The notes under the pieces are model-generated. The model did not search any database. It was not told where the DNA came from and saw only the letters and a list, made by a program, of their open reading frames with translations. A program made the position numbers and the translations under genes. This document shows, piece after piece, positions 1 through 12,500 of a stretch of 64,000 nt of DNA; within the stretch, counting starts at the first letter, position 1; every line of letters starts with the position of its first letter. The stretch is from Lasiodiplodia sp. COLG20 (Eukaryota > Ascomycota > Dothideomycetes > Botryosphaeriales > Botryosphaeriaceae): positions 5,022,001 to 5,086,000 of the forward strand of contig VNWV01000001.1 in NCBI GenBank assembly GCA_009801085.1. Reading direction: 5' to 3'.

Positions 1-440
1 ATGATAAGGCGAGCAGGGGTGAAATGGGCGCGGTGGAGGCGGTTGAGGAGCGCACTGCCCTAGCCAGGGCTACGCAGCAAAAGATTGAGGATCTGAGGTC
101 CATCTTTGCCATTGCAGACCCGAACAACATGGCCAAGCGGGAAGTGCCGGACCACCTCATTGACAACATCTCGTTCGAGATCATGCATGACCGTGAGTAT
201 CAGCTGAGTGGGCCATTGCGTGCGATTATTGTCCAGTATGCTAATGGAAGAACAGCTGTTATTACGAAGAACGGCCATTCCTATGAGAGAGCGACTCTCA
301 TTGAGCATTTGAAGCGGAGCCCGACTGACCCTCTGACTCGCGAGCCATTGAAGATCGAAGACTTGCGACCCAACATCGCATTACGGGAGGCGTGCAACGA
401 GTTCTTCGAGAAGAATTCCGGTTGGGTCTACGACTGGTGA
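1..440 (+). CDS. CHIP/STUB1-like U-box E3 ubiquitin ligase, C-terminal part (5' partial)
   Basis: The reading frame is open from the left edge (first full codon at base 3), so the start lies outside the window. A helical stretch (EERTALARATQQKIEDL) leads into a U-box that begins at VPDHLIDNISFEIM and ends GWVYDW, the arrangement at the C-terminus of CHIP co-chaperone ligases, where the U-box recruits E2 enzymes to ubiquitinate Hsp70/Hsp90 clients. A 63-nt intron at 193-255 (GTGAGT...CTAATG...ACAG) must be removed; splicing restores the family sequence HDPVITKNGHSYER. The intron is a multiple of three and has no stop, so unspliced RNA stays open. The TPR part expected upstream cannot be seen. 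Confidence 0.85.
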   Translation, partial: DKASRGEMGAVEAVEERTALARATQQKIEDLRSIFAIADPNNMAKREVPDHLIDNISFEIMHDREYQLSGPLRAIIVQYANGRTAVITKNGHSYERATLIEHLKRSPTDPLTREPLKIEDLRPNIALREACNEFFEKNSGWVYDW

Positions 441-1266
441 CGGGTTGAGGTGAATCGCAGAGCCCAAGATTCTTGTATTATTTGCCTACTTTGTGAAGCA
501 GGTGCATTTCATTGGCGTTTTCTCGGAAGATGGTTTTTGTGATCCTTTCACGGAGCTTTTGGTGGACGGTCTCCTCCCGGCGGATACCCTTGTATTTCCC
601 ACTGATGAGACATACGGCTAGTTTTCCTTCTTATTCGGTTTTGTAATTATAGGCTGGCGGGGCCGTGGTCGTTGGTCACATCCAGGTTGGCCAAAGCACC
701 TAAAAGACATGATTTGTTCCTACTAGATTCGGCGGTGGAGAACATGCGAACTGTATTATGAAAAAGCAAAACTATGATGATAGCCTTTCAGAAGAAAGGC
801 AAGGGCCTGGAGGCACAATTAGAAAGTCCAAGTACTTCAGATCTCTTTCTGCACTGCATACCTCTTGCCGACCATGGAATCGCCTCTTCAACAGAGTCGA
901 TCTGATTTCCATAGAGTAGGGCTTTGTGAACGCTCGTGCCCAGATTTCAGTGGCAGGAGTTCGTCCCCACACGGCAGCGAATGGAAGGCGCGGCCGGCAC
1001 CCGCCTGAGGTGGCAGAAGGCAGGCGCGATGGTCAAGGGGGGTATTTAGTGCTTTCTTTCGGGTAGCTCTATCCATCACCCGTTCACCTCCTCAGAGTCT
1101 CGCCGCAACCAACCGCACAGCAGCAGCGCTCGGGCCACCCGACGCCGTTAGTCAGCGGCATAAGCGAAGCGCCGTCCGCGCAACCCACAACTTCGATTTT
1201 CCTCGCAAAGCGACTTGACGACCCCGAAGACGACACACCGACGACCAACGCCGGGAAACAGCCAAG
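441..1266. other. Intergenic: 3' region of U-box gene and promoter/5' leader of RPL15
   Basis: No gene is supported here. The last 150 bases or so are C/A-rich, as in fungal 5' leaders, and end at a good splice donor (CCAAG|GTGCGT) that starts the leader intron of the next gene. Confidence 0.5.
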
Positions 1267-1388
1267 GTGCGTAGCGACGCCCAACGACAAGATGCGACCG
1301 AGCGAATGCGAATTATCTACGGCTTCGTCAGGATCGCATCGGTCGGACGAAATTTTCGGACGTCCAGGCTAACGACTTCACCAAACAG
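1267..1388 (+). other. Probable 5'UTR intron of RPL15, ending at the start codon
   Basis: A donor AAG|GTGCGT at 1267, a branch-like GGCTAACGA and the acceptor AAACAG at 1383-1388 lie directly before the ATG at 1389. Leader introns are common in ribosomal protein genes; transcript data are needed to confirm this one. Confidence 0.5.
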
Positions 1389-2264
1389 ATGGGTGCGCTT
1401 AAGTACGTTGAGGAACTTCAGAAGAAGAAGCAGTCCGATGTGCTGCGCTTCCTGCTCCGCGTTCGCTGCTGGGAGGTATGAGAAGCTTCCTTCGCCATGC
1501 CTAGCTCTCGCCTGTCGAGAGCGAGGACGAGCGAAAATCCTGGTGTCACTCGTTGAACTTTGCTGAGAGTGCATCAATCTAGCTCCGCCAGCTGAACGTC
1601 ATCCACCGCGCTTCGCGCCCCTCCCGCCCCGACAAGGCTCGCCGTCTCGGATACAAGGCCAAGCAGGGCTATGTCATCTACCGCGTCCGCGTCCGCCGCG
1701 GTGGCCGCAAGAGGCCCGTCCCTAAGGGTGCCACCTACGGTACGTTCACAACCGAAGTGAGGGGAGGGAACATTCAAGAACGACGAAATTGGGGACAATT
1801 GGTTATTTGAGCAGCGTTGCTGACGAGTTTGGATTTATAGGCAAGCCCACCAACCAGGGTGTCAACCAGCTGAAGTACCAGCGCTCCCTCCGCTCCACTG
1901 CTGAGGAGCGTGTTGGCCGCCGCTGCGCCAACCTGCGCGTCCTGAACTCGTACTGGATCAACCAGGACTCCACCTACAAGTACTACGAGGTTATCCTTGT
2001 CGACCCCCAGCACAAGGCGATCCGCCGCGACCCCCGCATCAACTGGATCGTCAAGCCTGTCCACAAGGTATGCTCAAAAAATGAATCAGGGAGGAGTGAT
2101 TGTGATACTAACTGTTATTTCAGCACCGCGAGGCTCGTGGTCTCACCGCCACCGGCAAGAAGAGCCGTGGTATCAACAAGGGCCACAAGTACAGCAAGAC
2201 CACCGCTGGCCGCCGCAAGACCTGGAAGCGCCACAACACCCTGTCCCTCTGGCGCTACAGGTAA
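1389..2264 (+). CDS. RPL15: 60S ribosomal protein L15 (eL15)
   Basis: Structural protein of the large cytosolic ribosomal subunit. Four exons, 1389-1475, 1583-1739, 1841-2067 and 2124-2264, join in phase to 203 residues, the usual eL15 length (203-204). The protein starts [18 protein letters not shown] and contains the highly conserved segments [45 protein letters not shown] and [13 protein letters not shown], ending TLSLWRYR. The introns (107, 101 and 56 nt) have normal GT-AG ends. An additional intron probably lies in the leader immediately before the ATG. Confidence 0.97.
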
Positions 2265-4029
2265 ATGCCGCGTCGCTGAGGCAGGAGTTTATGGGGATGG
2301 TTGCTGGGCTATTTCAAAAAAGCGTCTTCACTATCATCGGCAGATTTCTCGGGTATGGACCGGCTGGTTACCGCTGCTTGCGCTCGTCGTCGGCTCGGTG
2401 GTTGTCCATCAGGTAGAAATGAATGGACGTTTCCATCACGGGATCGCTTTGACGGCGAGAAAAATTAATGACTTGATACCACTTGAAACTTTGAATAACC
2501 CGCCCGTACTCATGGTCCGTCTAGGTAATTTGACCTTCACGGTGTCTTCATGAGTCTTTAAGGTGCAACAATCAGCGGTCATGAGAGAATGGCTCGTCTA
2601 ATGCCTGTGAACGACTCACTTTATGGTTGATCTCTCCCAAGCATTTTAGTGCGGAAAGGAATTCGACGATCAAGTTTACGTATTCCAATCTTATGCTTGG
2701 GATTTATGGACATAGTTTGGAATAAAGTCTACGTCTACATTTTTTAAGTGACTCCTGTAACTTCAAACCGGCAATGCAGCTTGCTGACTTGAGGGTGGAC
2801 AAGGGTGCTAATGTGAGAAACAAGTTCCCAGAATAGACTGTCGAATAGTCGCAAGATCAATCGTGTTTGTAGCCAACCCGGAAGTTCAATTCGAGGCCAC
2901 GGTGTTGGCGTTCTATATCTGCTGATGGTCAGTATCGTTCTCGAAATTGATCCAGTTCCGGCCAATCACCTTTAGACTGCTGGCGTCTTTGGTAGCGCCA
3001 AGCTCTGAAAGAAATAGCAATTACTATGGCCCCAATCGCAAAGGCAAGAGCCACTCCAGCGACTGCAATGATATCGCTAGTTGATAGGTCTATTGTATGA
3101 CTGAAGTGAAGGTGGACGTCGCACGGTATGGAGGTCTCAAGCTCGACATAGAGAGGGAATTTGCCAATAATGCAAATCCAATAAGAGCACAACCAACGAA
3201 CGGTAATGTTCCTAGGGAGTAAGCGTAAGATTCTAGAGAGTGATTTGGCTGAAATCTATCAAGACTGCGAAGGGAATCTTTGAGGTTCTTCTCTTCTTCT
3301 CTTTAGTAGTGATATTGATGTAGCACAGGAGTCCTTGGCCACAGCTAAGTGCGGAGGCCGGCCGCAGCAGCGCTCCAATCTTAACCGATAAGAGGCTCGG
3401 GTGTGGTGACAGCCCATTTTCTAAACTAGATCTGCCAGCACCATACCGACCGAAGGTCAGCCGTTCAAAGGCGCCCAAAAGTGTTGCACTATCAGTGTAT
3501 GGAAGTCAGTTGTTTTGTCGATATGACGGAAGTCGCTCCCTAAGGCTTCCATGATACATATACGTGTTGATTATGACATCCAGTCAAGTTTCATGGACAA
3601 AGTATTTGTGACGAGCACCTTCAAGCGTTATGGTGTTCTTGCATCCCCGTGAGTATCAATCTGCGGCAAACCGAGAGTCTTGTCCTTCATTCATGGTTAC
3701 ATAGGATCACCACTGACAATCGTAGCGTAATCCCTCAATACAGTCCACCGTCTCCATTGATTCATGCTAATCTATACCTCCAGAACTTTGAAGACTTTGG
3801 TATCCCGGACGAACGTAAAAATGCCCACCGGCACTCAACGCCTGATTATCTTTCTAATAGCAACAACATGGGACGCTTTTCCATCTCTCCTGAAAATTTA
3901 AAAACAAAATGTGATGAGAACGCCATTGCTCACCAACCGTCCAATATTGCCTGATCCGTTTTTGCTCCAAGCCATTCAATCGTACAGGTACGAAATAATC
4001 CACTCTCGCCTCCAACGAAGAGAAAACGT
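2265..4029. other. Intergenic between RPL15 and the SWIB gene
   Basis: AT-richer DNA with no recognised gene except a possible minus-strand membrane-protein exon at 2929-3248, listed separately. It includes the 3' regions of both neighbours. Confidence 0.4.
2929..3248 (-). CDS. Possible terminal exon of a small single-pass membrane protein
   Basis: A minus-strand frame open from a potential splice acceptor (ATTTCAG ending at 3249) to a TGA at 2929. It encodes a clear transmembrane stretch (DIIAVAGVALAFAIGAIVIA) followed by basic residues (RAWRYQRRQQ) and a short tail. The frame contains no ATG, so upstream exons would be needed, and I cannot place them. The family is not recognised; it could equally be a gene relic or chance. 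Confidence 0.22.
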
Positions 4030-5767
4030 TTAATGAGTCTTGCCAGCCTTTGCAAGCCACAGTCCCACGCTCTCCAAAGCACGGTCTCCGCCCCAGACTC
4101 CTTCTTTTCCGCCACGCCTGAACTCCTCGCTCGCAACATCCTCGTTGCCACCGCGTGTAGCATCGCCGAGAATGACGTCGAGGTCGCGCTGCTGGGAGCT
4201 GATCCAGCGCTTGACGAAATTGACCGGATCTGTGCTGAAAGCCGTGTAGAAGGCGTGCTTGGCCTTCGAATGCTGGATTGCCTGCACCGCGAGCGCCAAA
4301 GACTCATCCGCCGACGCAATTTGACTGAGCATTTGCGGGTTCGTGGTGATGCGGCTCATTGCGATGCGGAGCGGATCGTCGAGCGGGACGCGGACGTCAT
4401 AGATGGTTGGTTGCGAGGCAGTAGTGCCGTCGTCGGGAGCGATGTAGGATTTGTCGACGCGAATGGTGTAGGGTAGTTGGTAAGGAGGCAGCGGGGAGAG
4501 GTGGGAGATGATCAACTGGGGGATCTGCGGGAATGGCACAAAATCCCTGTTTTCGAAGAGCTGGGTTGCGTTAGTGGCTTTGAAACTCCATGGCTGTGTG
4601 CATAGATACGTACTGTCTTCAATTGAGCATCGCAACGAATCTTGCGGCTGTCCTCATCCTCCTGCAGGCCGTTGGCTTTGACATAGATCCAGATACCCAT
4701 AAGAATTCCACCGCGGTCATCCTCCTCGGTGCCAAGTAGTTCGGCCAGAGGCGGACTGAGCTTGTAGCGCTCAGGGCTCTCGTCGCGGAAAAGGTTGACG
4801 GTGACATTTATGTTCTCATCGCTCTTGCGCTCGAACTCTAGCGTGTCGAAATTGGCGGCCGAGTCGTTGGCACTGGCCGAATTCTCGGGCTTCTTCCACT
4901 CGATTGCTGTGTAGCCATCAGGCTGGAGGGACTGCGAGCGGTCGAAGTTGATGGTGATCTGCTTGAAGAAATGCGACAGTTTGGTGCGCCTGGTTCCCGC
5001 AGGCTTCCCTGGCTTGGCCTTCTTCGCCGCGTCGCCACCATCCTGCTCCATGGCGTCTGCGTCCTTCTGCTCTTCGGCCTGTTCCTTATCCGCCTCCGGG
5101 TCCTCGTCCCCGTCGAGCAGACGGCCCTCGATCTTGACGCGGTAGGTGGCTTGGCTCTCGCTGCCGAAATCGAAAGCGTCGGGATCCATGCTCGTGTTCT
5201 GCCAGGGCTGGTTGTCGGCAGTATTGCTGATCCAGACGCGCAAGGTGCGGTAGCGGGTGAAGTTGCGGGCGCCGCTCTCGTTGATATCGAGGCGCTTGCG
5301 CATCATGACGGCGTCGAGCTTGCGTTCGGCCTCGCGCAGCTGGCGGTAGCGCTGGACACCATCGCCAACGACCAGGTCCTCAATTCCGTCGGGCATGTTC
5401 CGGTCGGTGGGCTTGCGTGACTGGCGCTTGACCAGCTCGCGTTTCTGCATCTCGGCCTGCTGCTGGGCCTGCAGTTGCTGGGGCGTCATGGGCGGCGGGT
5501 GGCCGGCCGATACCATGGGGCCTGTGCCGTGGCGCATGGTGGTGCTCAGGTCAGTAAAGCGGATCATGGGGCGATTGGCAGCGTGGGGCTGCGGGCGGGA
5601 CATTGGGGGAGTAGAGCGCGCAGCCTTGTCACAGCTTGCTGCGGCTTAGGCTAAGAAGGCGCGTGTTTGGCAGCGACCTTACCTGGACCACGTCTCTGCA
5701 CAGCGGCGTGCGGCGACGCTCGCTGGCCGGCCTGCGGCGGGTAGTTCCGGTACTGAGCCTGCATCAT
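4030..5767 (-). CDS. ssr3: SWI/SNF-RSC complex subunit, BAF60/Ssr3 type with SWIB domain
   Basis: Accessory subunit of ATP-dependent chromatin remodellers (SMARCD/BAF60, Snf12/Rsc6 family), acting in the nucleus. Exons 5767-5683, 5638-4614 and 4560-4030 join in phase to 546 residues. The short first exon gives MMQAQYRNYPPQAGQRASPH, a typical start of this fungal family. The middle carries the conserved WISNTADNQPWQ region and an acidic linker. The SWIB domain (about 318-400: KLSPPLAELLGTEEDD...GIWIYVKANGLQ...IRCDAQLKTLFENR) is continuous only after the 53-nt intron at 4613-4561 is removed. The first intron is only 44 nt, and its acceptor is the least certain point. The gene is divergent from the amidohydrolase gene. 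Confidence 0.92.
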
Positions 5768-6294
5768 GGGCGCGACACAGCAGCAGGCAATGGATAGACG
5801 ATGATGGAGAGGGCGGACTCGGCGACGGAGGTGTGGTGTGGAGGCGGGAGTGTGCGGCGCGCTGATGCAGTGGCACTGGGGCGACGCGTTCAGACAAGGG
5901 CGCAGGCAGAGCACGATGCTTTTTCATTCGCTGCGCCGCTAGGGGGGGCGGGGTCAACTGCACCGGCAAGCCGCTCGCTCTACTTCACGGCCTAACGCGT
6001 CCCACAGGCTGTCTCTGTCGGCTGCAGCCGCTTCACTGTGTAGCTGTTGCGGTTGACGATGATGCTTGCCGAACAAACTATGACACGCTTCCAGTCTCGG
6101 CCCAGCCATGTAAAACTGATGTCTGCTCCTCCACTTTATTTCCGGCCCCGCGATAAGTAGCGCCTACTACGCCTGCTCCTCTCCCTTCAGTCCATTTTTC
6201 CTTCCTGCTTGCTAGCGCTGCTCGATACCCTTCGTCTTTTTCCGCTTGGACGGCCTTTCTCCCGTACATATTTCGCCCTCACGAACCAACCACC
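5768..6294. promoter_or_regulatory. Divergent promoter region, SWIB gene / amidohydrolase
   Basis: A 527-bp spacer between two divergent start codons. It has CT-rich tracts near 6170-6260 before the plus-strand start. No TATA box or operator is obvious. Confidence 0.45.
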
Positions 6295-7813
6295 ATGGCC
6301 GGAGCCTACCTCGCCTCGCTCGGCATCGATCTCGATGCCGAAATGGCCAAGATCCAATTCAGCGATGAGAAGTCTGCCGGCCACGGGATTGCCAGCACAG
6401 ACGCAAAGGCACCGCATTCGAAATCTCACCAGCCGCCACCGCGCTACTCTGACGTCTTCGCCCCGAAGACCATCTCGAGGATCACTGCTGCTCGTCTGCC
6501 AGGCCTGCCAGCCTCTGAACTGTGGGATGTCAGCATCGCAGATGGCCGCATTTCGTCTGTAGAGAAGCACGACCCGCATGCTCCCCGCCTTAACCATGTA
6601 CCCAGCGTGCTGGATGCGCAAGAACGTCTGGTCGCTCCCTCTCTTTGCCATGCTCACATCCACTTGGACAAATGCTTCCTTCTGCAGGATCCCAAATACA
6701 GCGATCTTGAGATCGTGGACGGAAGCTTCCAAGAAGCCATGGACCTGACCAGCCGGGCCAAGTCTCGATTCGAGGAAAAGGATCTTCTGCGCCGTGGACG
6801 GCAGCTGATCAAGGAGAGCATACAGCACGGAGTCACTGCAATGCGTGCCTTCGTCGAGGTCGACGCTGACGTTGAGTTCAAGTGTCTGGATGCTGGCCTA
6901 CGGTTGAAGGAGGAATTTGCCAACAAGTGCGATGTGCAGATCTGCGCCTTTGCCCAGTTGCCGTTGTTCTCCGGAATTGATGGTGGAGAGGTTGTGCGCA
7001 AGCTGATGATGGCTGCCGCCAAGACGCGTGGCGTGGATGTGCTGGGAAGCACGCCGTATGTGGAGTCGGATGAGATCAAGATGAAGATGAACGTGCGCTG
7101 GATCAGCTCTCTTGCTCTCGCCCAGGACAAGTTCTTGGACTTCCATATGGACTACAACCTGGACAAGTCCACCAAGCCTTTCATCTGGACCGCCTTGGAG
7201 CTCATCAAAGAAAGGTGTTGGGAGAACAGAAAAGGAAAACTCATCACCATGGGTCACTGCACGCGCTTGACCTACTTCCAGGAGGATGACTGGAAGAAGC
7301 TGAAGGCGGCCATCGGCAACCTCCCAGTGTCTTTTGTGGGACTGCCGACAAGTGACCTATTCATGATGAGAACTACGGAGAACTTGCGAGGCACTCTTCA
7401 TGTGCCGAAGATGATCCAGGAGTATGGTCTGCAGGCTGCTATCGCTGTTAACAATGTCGGCAACGCCTTCACGCCGCAAGGCAATTGCGATCCACTTGCA
7501 GTCGCCAGCATGGGTGTCGGTGTTTATCAATCTGCGACCAGGAAGGATGCAGAAGTCTTATATGTGAGTTCGACGTTCGTTTTGCTGCGTGCTGCATGCT
7601 AACTGTCTGCAGGAATGCGTCTCAAACAGGGCAAAAGAAGCTATTGGCCTTAACGCTCCGTCGCTCTCTTTGAAACCGGGTGATCCCGCCGACCTTGTGA
7701 TTTTCGACGGTGCTGGTGCTGGGTGGAGAAGCAGGAAGAGCGTGGCGGAAGCAATATACGATCCTGGGAACATGAGAACCACGGTAAAGGGTGGGCGCAT
7801 AACGACCAATTAA
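6295..7813 (+). CDS. Cytosine-deaminase-like metal-dependent amidohydrolase
   Basis: Member of the amidohydrolase superfamily resembling CodA/AtzC-type deaminases; the substrate is unknown. Two exons, 6295-7563 and 7613-7813 (49-nt intron with GCTAAC branch site), give 489 residues. A metal-binding HxH motif is visible as HAHIHLDK (H121, H123). Later DFHMDYNLD and GHCTRL sit where the family carries further catalytic histidines. The C-terminus has LKPGDPADLVIFD and NMRTTVKGGRI, the usual closing beta-domain of amidohydrolases. By my recollection of CodA, the position of its catalytic Glu is Tyr here and its metal Asp is Asn (AVNNVGNAF). Start context ACCATGGCC is good. Confidence 0.88.
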
Positions 7814-9390
7814 GAAAGGCAGGGTGCTTGATCTTTGCTATTAGTTCGGAGTTACCAGTTCTCTAATGTCCTGCCCCGTATGCTAAAATTTCCGAGTAAC
7901 TCGTGGTATCTAACCCGGTTATCCGAACCAACGCCGTAATCCACGATCTGGCTCATGCTGTCTCGCGAAGTAAATAATTGACGTCCTGTGCCCCACCATA
8001 GTCGCTTTCCTGCTCGTATACAACCATGATGTTGGCTCAGGCCCATGTCGAACGCCCACAGATCTTCCGGCAGCCTAGATCCGCGGTGAACAATGCATCA
8101 CACTAAGATGGAAGGGCCAAGGACATGAACTGTGCGTTGTTGCTGATGACAAAACAAGAAATAGGGCCTTCAACACCGCGCAGCGGGGCCTTGGTTCCAA
8201 GAAAGTCACTCAGCAGTGGATTTTGCAGTGGTGAGACCAAATCAAACGCAGATACCCACAGATCAGCGCTGTCACTGCCTTGGCAGAGAGGATCAGCTCT
8301 TGTACACGCAACAGAAGCCACCGCCAACACCCTTGAATCTCGGCGGCAGTGACGAGGCAGAATCACGGGCGATGATGGTGTCACAACGGCGCCCCACCGC
8401 GGGCAGACATGGGGGTCGGCAGCCAGGCGATTGGCGCCGATAAGGCTCCCAAAAATGGAGCGCGATGATGCTCGCCGTAGCGTTCCGGATCCGCGCGAAG
8501 CCGCTGGGTCGGAACCAGCCACTCTGGGCAAAGCGCGGGAAAATTCCCCTGCGATGGTGACGTTGGTTCGTAGAAGCTTGACGAAAAGCTAGTCCGAACG
8601 ACGTGCCCTGCGGGACAGGCCGCCCGATTCAGAGCTGGCGGCCAGAAGAGAGAGAGAGAGACAGCTCGTGCAAGACAATGACTCGATGCCTTGCGTGCTC
8701 TGCGATGCGCAAGGCCAAGCGGATGGCAAGGCTGGGCGGCGGGAACGGTTGCGCTTTGACGCTGCGGCTGCGGCTGCGTGCGGTGGGCGGGTGGAGCCAT
8801 GGCCCCCCCGGGTGCGAGGCGTGATGGCTGTCTGCTTCCGGCTCGAGACGCGCATAGAATTGCGATGCCTTGGGCGTGCCGTCGAGCCGATGGCCAAGAG
8901 GGCGCGCCCGATCGCAGCGGGGCCTCTGCCAGCTTGGTTGCTGGGCGACGCGCGGACAGGCATATGCGGAGTTAATTAGCTTGTTAATAGTTACGTGCTG
9001 ACGTTATGCTGGCCAGACCCTTGATGTACGCCCGTCGCCCCAAGCCCTTCAGCCCGCCTCCAGCTGCGTGCCTGGCCTCTTGTACCTGCAGGGAATTTCC
9101 CACCACGGAGAAGATCACCTTGAAACACTATTGACAACACCGGGCTTGCCATGCCCCGGCGCACCCCGCTAGTCCCCCCAGACTCCACGACATGAGCATT
9201 CGTGAAGACTGCTTCTGCTAGCTCCCCGTGCATACGAGCGCCCGCCATCACGACGACCGCCGCTTTCGTCAGCCACCAAGCCTCTTTCCCGTGCCTCCAA
9301 GCACCCCCAGCCTGCCACCGCGCGCCCACCTCGAGTCAGCAGGTGCCGCCCCGTTCACGCCCCACGTACACGCGCAGGAAGCGGCGCACG
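7814..9390. other. Intergenic, GC-rich, upstream of the HECT ligase
   Basis: No gene recognised. It holds a short (GA)n microsatellite near 8649-8660 and, from about 9150, C-rich sequence typical of a fungal 5' leader. Several short open frames overlap each other on both strands and show no protein family. Confidence 0.45.
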
Positions 9391-9553
9391 GTACGTCGTT
9401 GAAGGAGCTCCACGCGCACCCGTTACCTCGAGCTGCACCCGCCAACTCCCCCTCGCGACGCTCGCCTCTCGCAACATCGCTAACTCGCCTGCAAGACTCG
9501 TTAGTGCTACGCTATTCTTCATCCCCTACCGCGAACCCCCTCCATGACTCCAG
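9391..9553 (+). other. Possible 5'UTR intron of the HECT ligase gene, ending at the ATG
   Basis: A strong donor GTACGT at 9391 and the acceptor GACTCCAG ending at 9553 directly abut the ATG at 9554. The arrangement resembles RPL15. Without RNA evidence it remains a suggestion. Confidence 0.35.
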
Positions 9554-12500
9554 ATGCCGTCCCTCGGCAACAAACAGCATAGCAGATCTCTCAGCCACCC
9601 GTTTCCCTCCATCTTCGGCGGCGGCAAGAAACCCAGACCCCACGCGCCCCCGAATGGCGATTATCTCCCCGAGACCGACCGCTACATGCCGCCTGCGAGC
9701 TACGGCGCCATGGGCGCTGCGAGGGGCCCACCCGTCTTTGACAGACGCGAAGAGGAGACTGCCAACTGTCTGACCTGCGACTCCAAGGTCCGCTACCCCC
9801 GCGGCCTCACAACATTCCGCTGCTCAGCATGTCTGATGGTCAACGACCTGGTCCCCGTGTGCCAGGACAAGCCCGACCGCAGCCCAGGACAAGGACCACT
9901 AAAGAGACCCATGCCCTTGACGGTGGATCGAGCAAAGCACATCATAGATCGTTGTCTGGAGACATATCTGCAAAACATGGTGGAGCGGCGCAGCAGGAGC
10001 AGTCAAGACAGTGATGATCGGCCGACAGGAAGCCAGGACAGTGTATTCCCACCACGGGGGAGCTTGGATGCAGGCAAACCGGGGGACGCCCGTCTTGCGC
10101 CGATACCGATCCGGCAGCGGGCGCAGAGTGCAAGCCGACCGGTGATCTCTGTCTCTCCGCCGTCAGCCGTGGAGAAGCCAAACGGTGCCGACATGCTCAA
10201 GAACGGCAGGACGCCTCCCCGACCAAACGGCCCTCGAGGACCTCCTAATTCCGAAGAGATCTTTGCTCCTCCGCCAACCCTCAGACACCCGCCACGGTCT
10301 GGCACAGTTCCCGGCCCACCCAACCGCAGACCCCCTCCACCGCCTGTACATCCGCCTCCTCCACCGCCCGGACCGCCCGGCCCATATGCAGGCCGTGGCT
10401 CCCCAAGGGAAATCCCTCCCCATGCAGGCTCTCTACCTGCTCCTGGAGTGCCGCCGATTTCGCCGACAGAAATTGCTGAGAGGCGGCGCTACGAGCAAAT
10501 GAAGACAATATTCCGGCCATTGGAAGACCATCTTATTGCCAGCTACGGAAACTTCGACTGCCTGAATACCACTTTCATGCTAGGAAAACCGCGGCATACC
10601 CCGAGAACTCGAAGTGAAGGGGCTATGGCTAATGAAAGGCCGATTCAGACGCCTCAAGCGGCACCGCCTCCAGCTGCTGACTCGGATCTCTTTCTTGAGG
10701 CTGACGCAAGGATGCTGATGATTGGAGATATTGGTGAAAATGCTTCGTGGTGGCCTGGCCGACCTGAAAAGGAATCACCGAAGCAGGCTCCCCCATCGAA
10801 CGTCGGACGGTCAAGCTCTGACGTGATAATCGTGAATCACAAATCACCGCTCATCAACTGGACGGAAGTACAGCATTGGTACGATACCGTCAATGGAGCC
10901 GGGACTAATTGGCGGGCACGGCTGGAAGAAATGCCGAACCTGGATTTCCCGGAGTCGTTGATTCAAGAGGCGGATGAAGAAATTCGAGACGCACGAGTTC
11001 ACGTACAGCGAACTTTGTTGAAAATAACAGAGAATCTGCTGAAGCGCCCAGGACGTCCTTTGGAAGATCCCGAGGACCTCCGCTTCCTTCTGATCATGCT
11101 TTATAATCCGCTTTTGCATGCGCCTTCTGGATCCAGATCTCCTCCAATGCGGCGGCCGCCACCAACCCGCCCGAGGCAAGGTTCCAATCCAAACCAATCA
11201 CCAGCACTAGGACCGCCGCCTCCGCTTGGAAGACCACCTTTGAATCAACCGCCGTCACCAAAGCCCATGCGATCTACTAGCAATGCAAAGAGAGACCCCG
11301 GTCAACATTCGGGAATCATCAAGAGGATACTGGGTCTGCTCTCTAACCTGGATAACGAGTGCCACCGCTACCTCACCACCTGGTTTTCCCGATTGGCTGA
11401 GGATCATTTCCGACGCATGGTTGATTTAGTGGGCAAATTCGTCACCTATCGTCTCACCAGACAACCAAGGAAGCGGAGCAACAGCGGAAATCCCACAGCA
11501 GGGCTGATCCCCGAGTTTGGAGCACAGGGTGCAACCTCGGCCCAGCTTCATGCCGCGCTAGGTCTGTCAGGTTCTGGATCCAAGTCTGAAGATCGTGCAG
11601 GGGATGCCTTGTACAGTGATGACTGGCAAGTCAAAGCTGCCGCCAAGGTTATGGCGTTGCTATTTGCGGCGAATAACACGTACCACAACCGCAAGATAGA
11701 CCCTGTCAACCACTCTCCGTCGGTAGCTGGTCAAGCTAGCGCTGGACTGGCAGCACGCGAGCGAGCCAGAGCGCACGGGCAACTCCTCCCTACTTCCGAC
11801 TTCTACAACACGGTGTTGGATTTTCATGATCTTATCGCTGATTTTGAAGCGTGGGAGAAGCGTACGGCGAAGTTTTCCTTTTGCCAATATCCGTTCTTCC
11901 TTTCTATCGGCGCAAAGATCAAGATCATGGAGCACGATGCCAGACGACAGATGGAAAATAAGGCTCGAGAGGCTTTCTTCGACAGCATTCTTAGCAACAA
12001 GAACTTGGAGCAATACTTCCATCTCCGCGTCAGGCGAGAATGTTTGGCAGAAGACAGTCTACGCAGAATCAGTGAGGTTGTCGGTGGAGGTGGTGAGGAG
12101 ATCAAAAAAGGATTACGAGTCCAATTCGTCGGTGAAGAGGGCATTGATGCTGGTGGCCTTCGGAAAGAATGGTTCCTTATGCTGGTCAGAGAGCTCTTTG
12201 ACCCTAACCACGGTAAGTATTCCCATCTGCGAACTGTTCCTGTCCAGCATGGACCTATACAGCTTTGAAATCATTTCGTAACAGGATGCAGGAATGTTTG
12301 TATACGATGAGGACTCCCAGTTCTGTTATTTCAACCCCAACACTTTCGAGCAGTCCGATCAATTTTTCCTCGTTGGCGCAGTTCTCGGCCTTGCTCTCTA
12401 CAACTCAACCATCTTGGATGTTGCGTTACCTCCTTTTGCATTCAAGAAGCTCCTCGCATCTGCTCCTACAAAGAATGGTGTGGCGCCGGCATCGCGCAAC

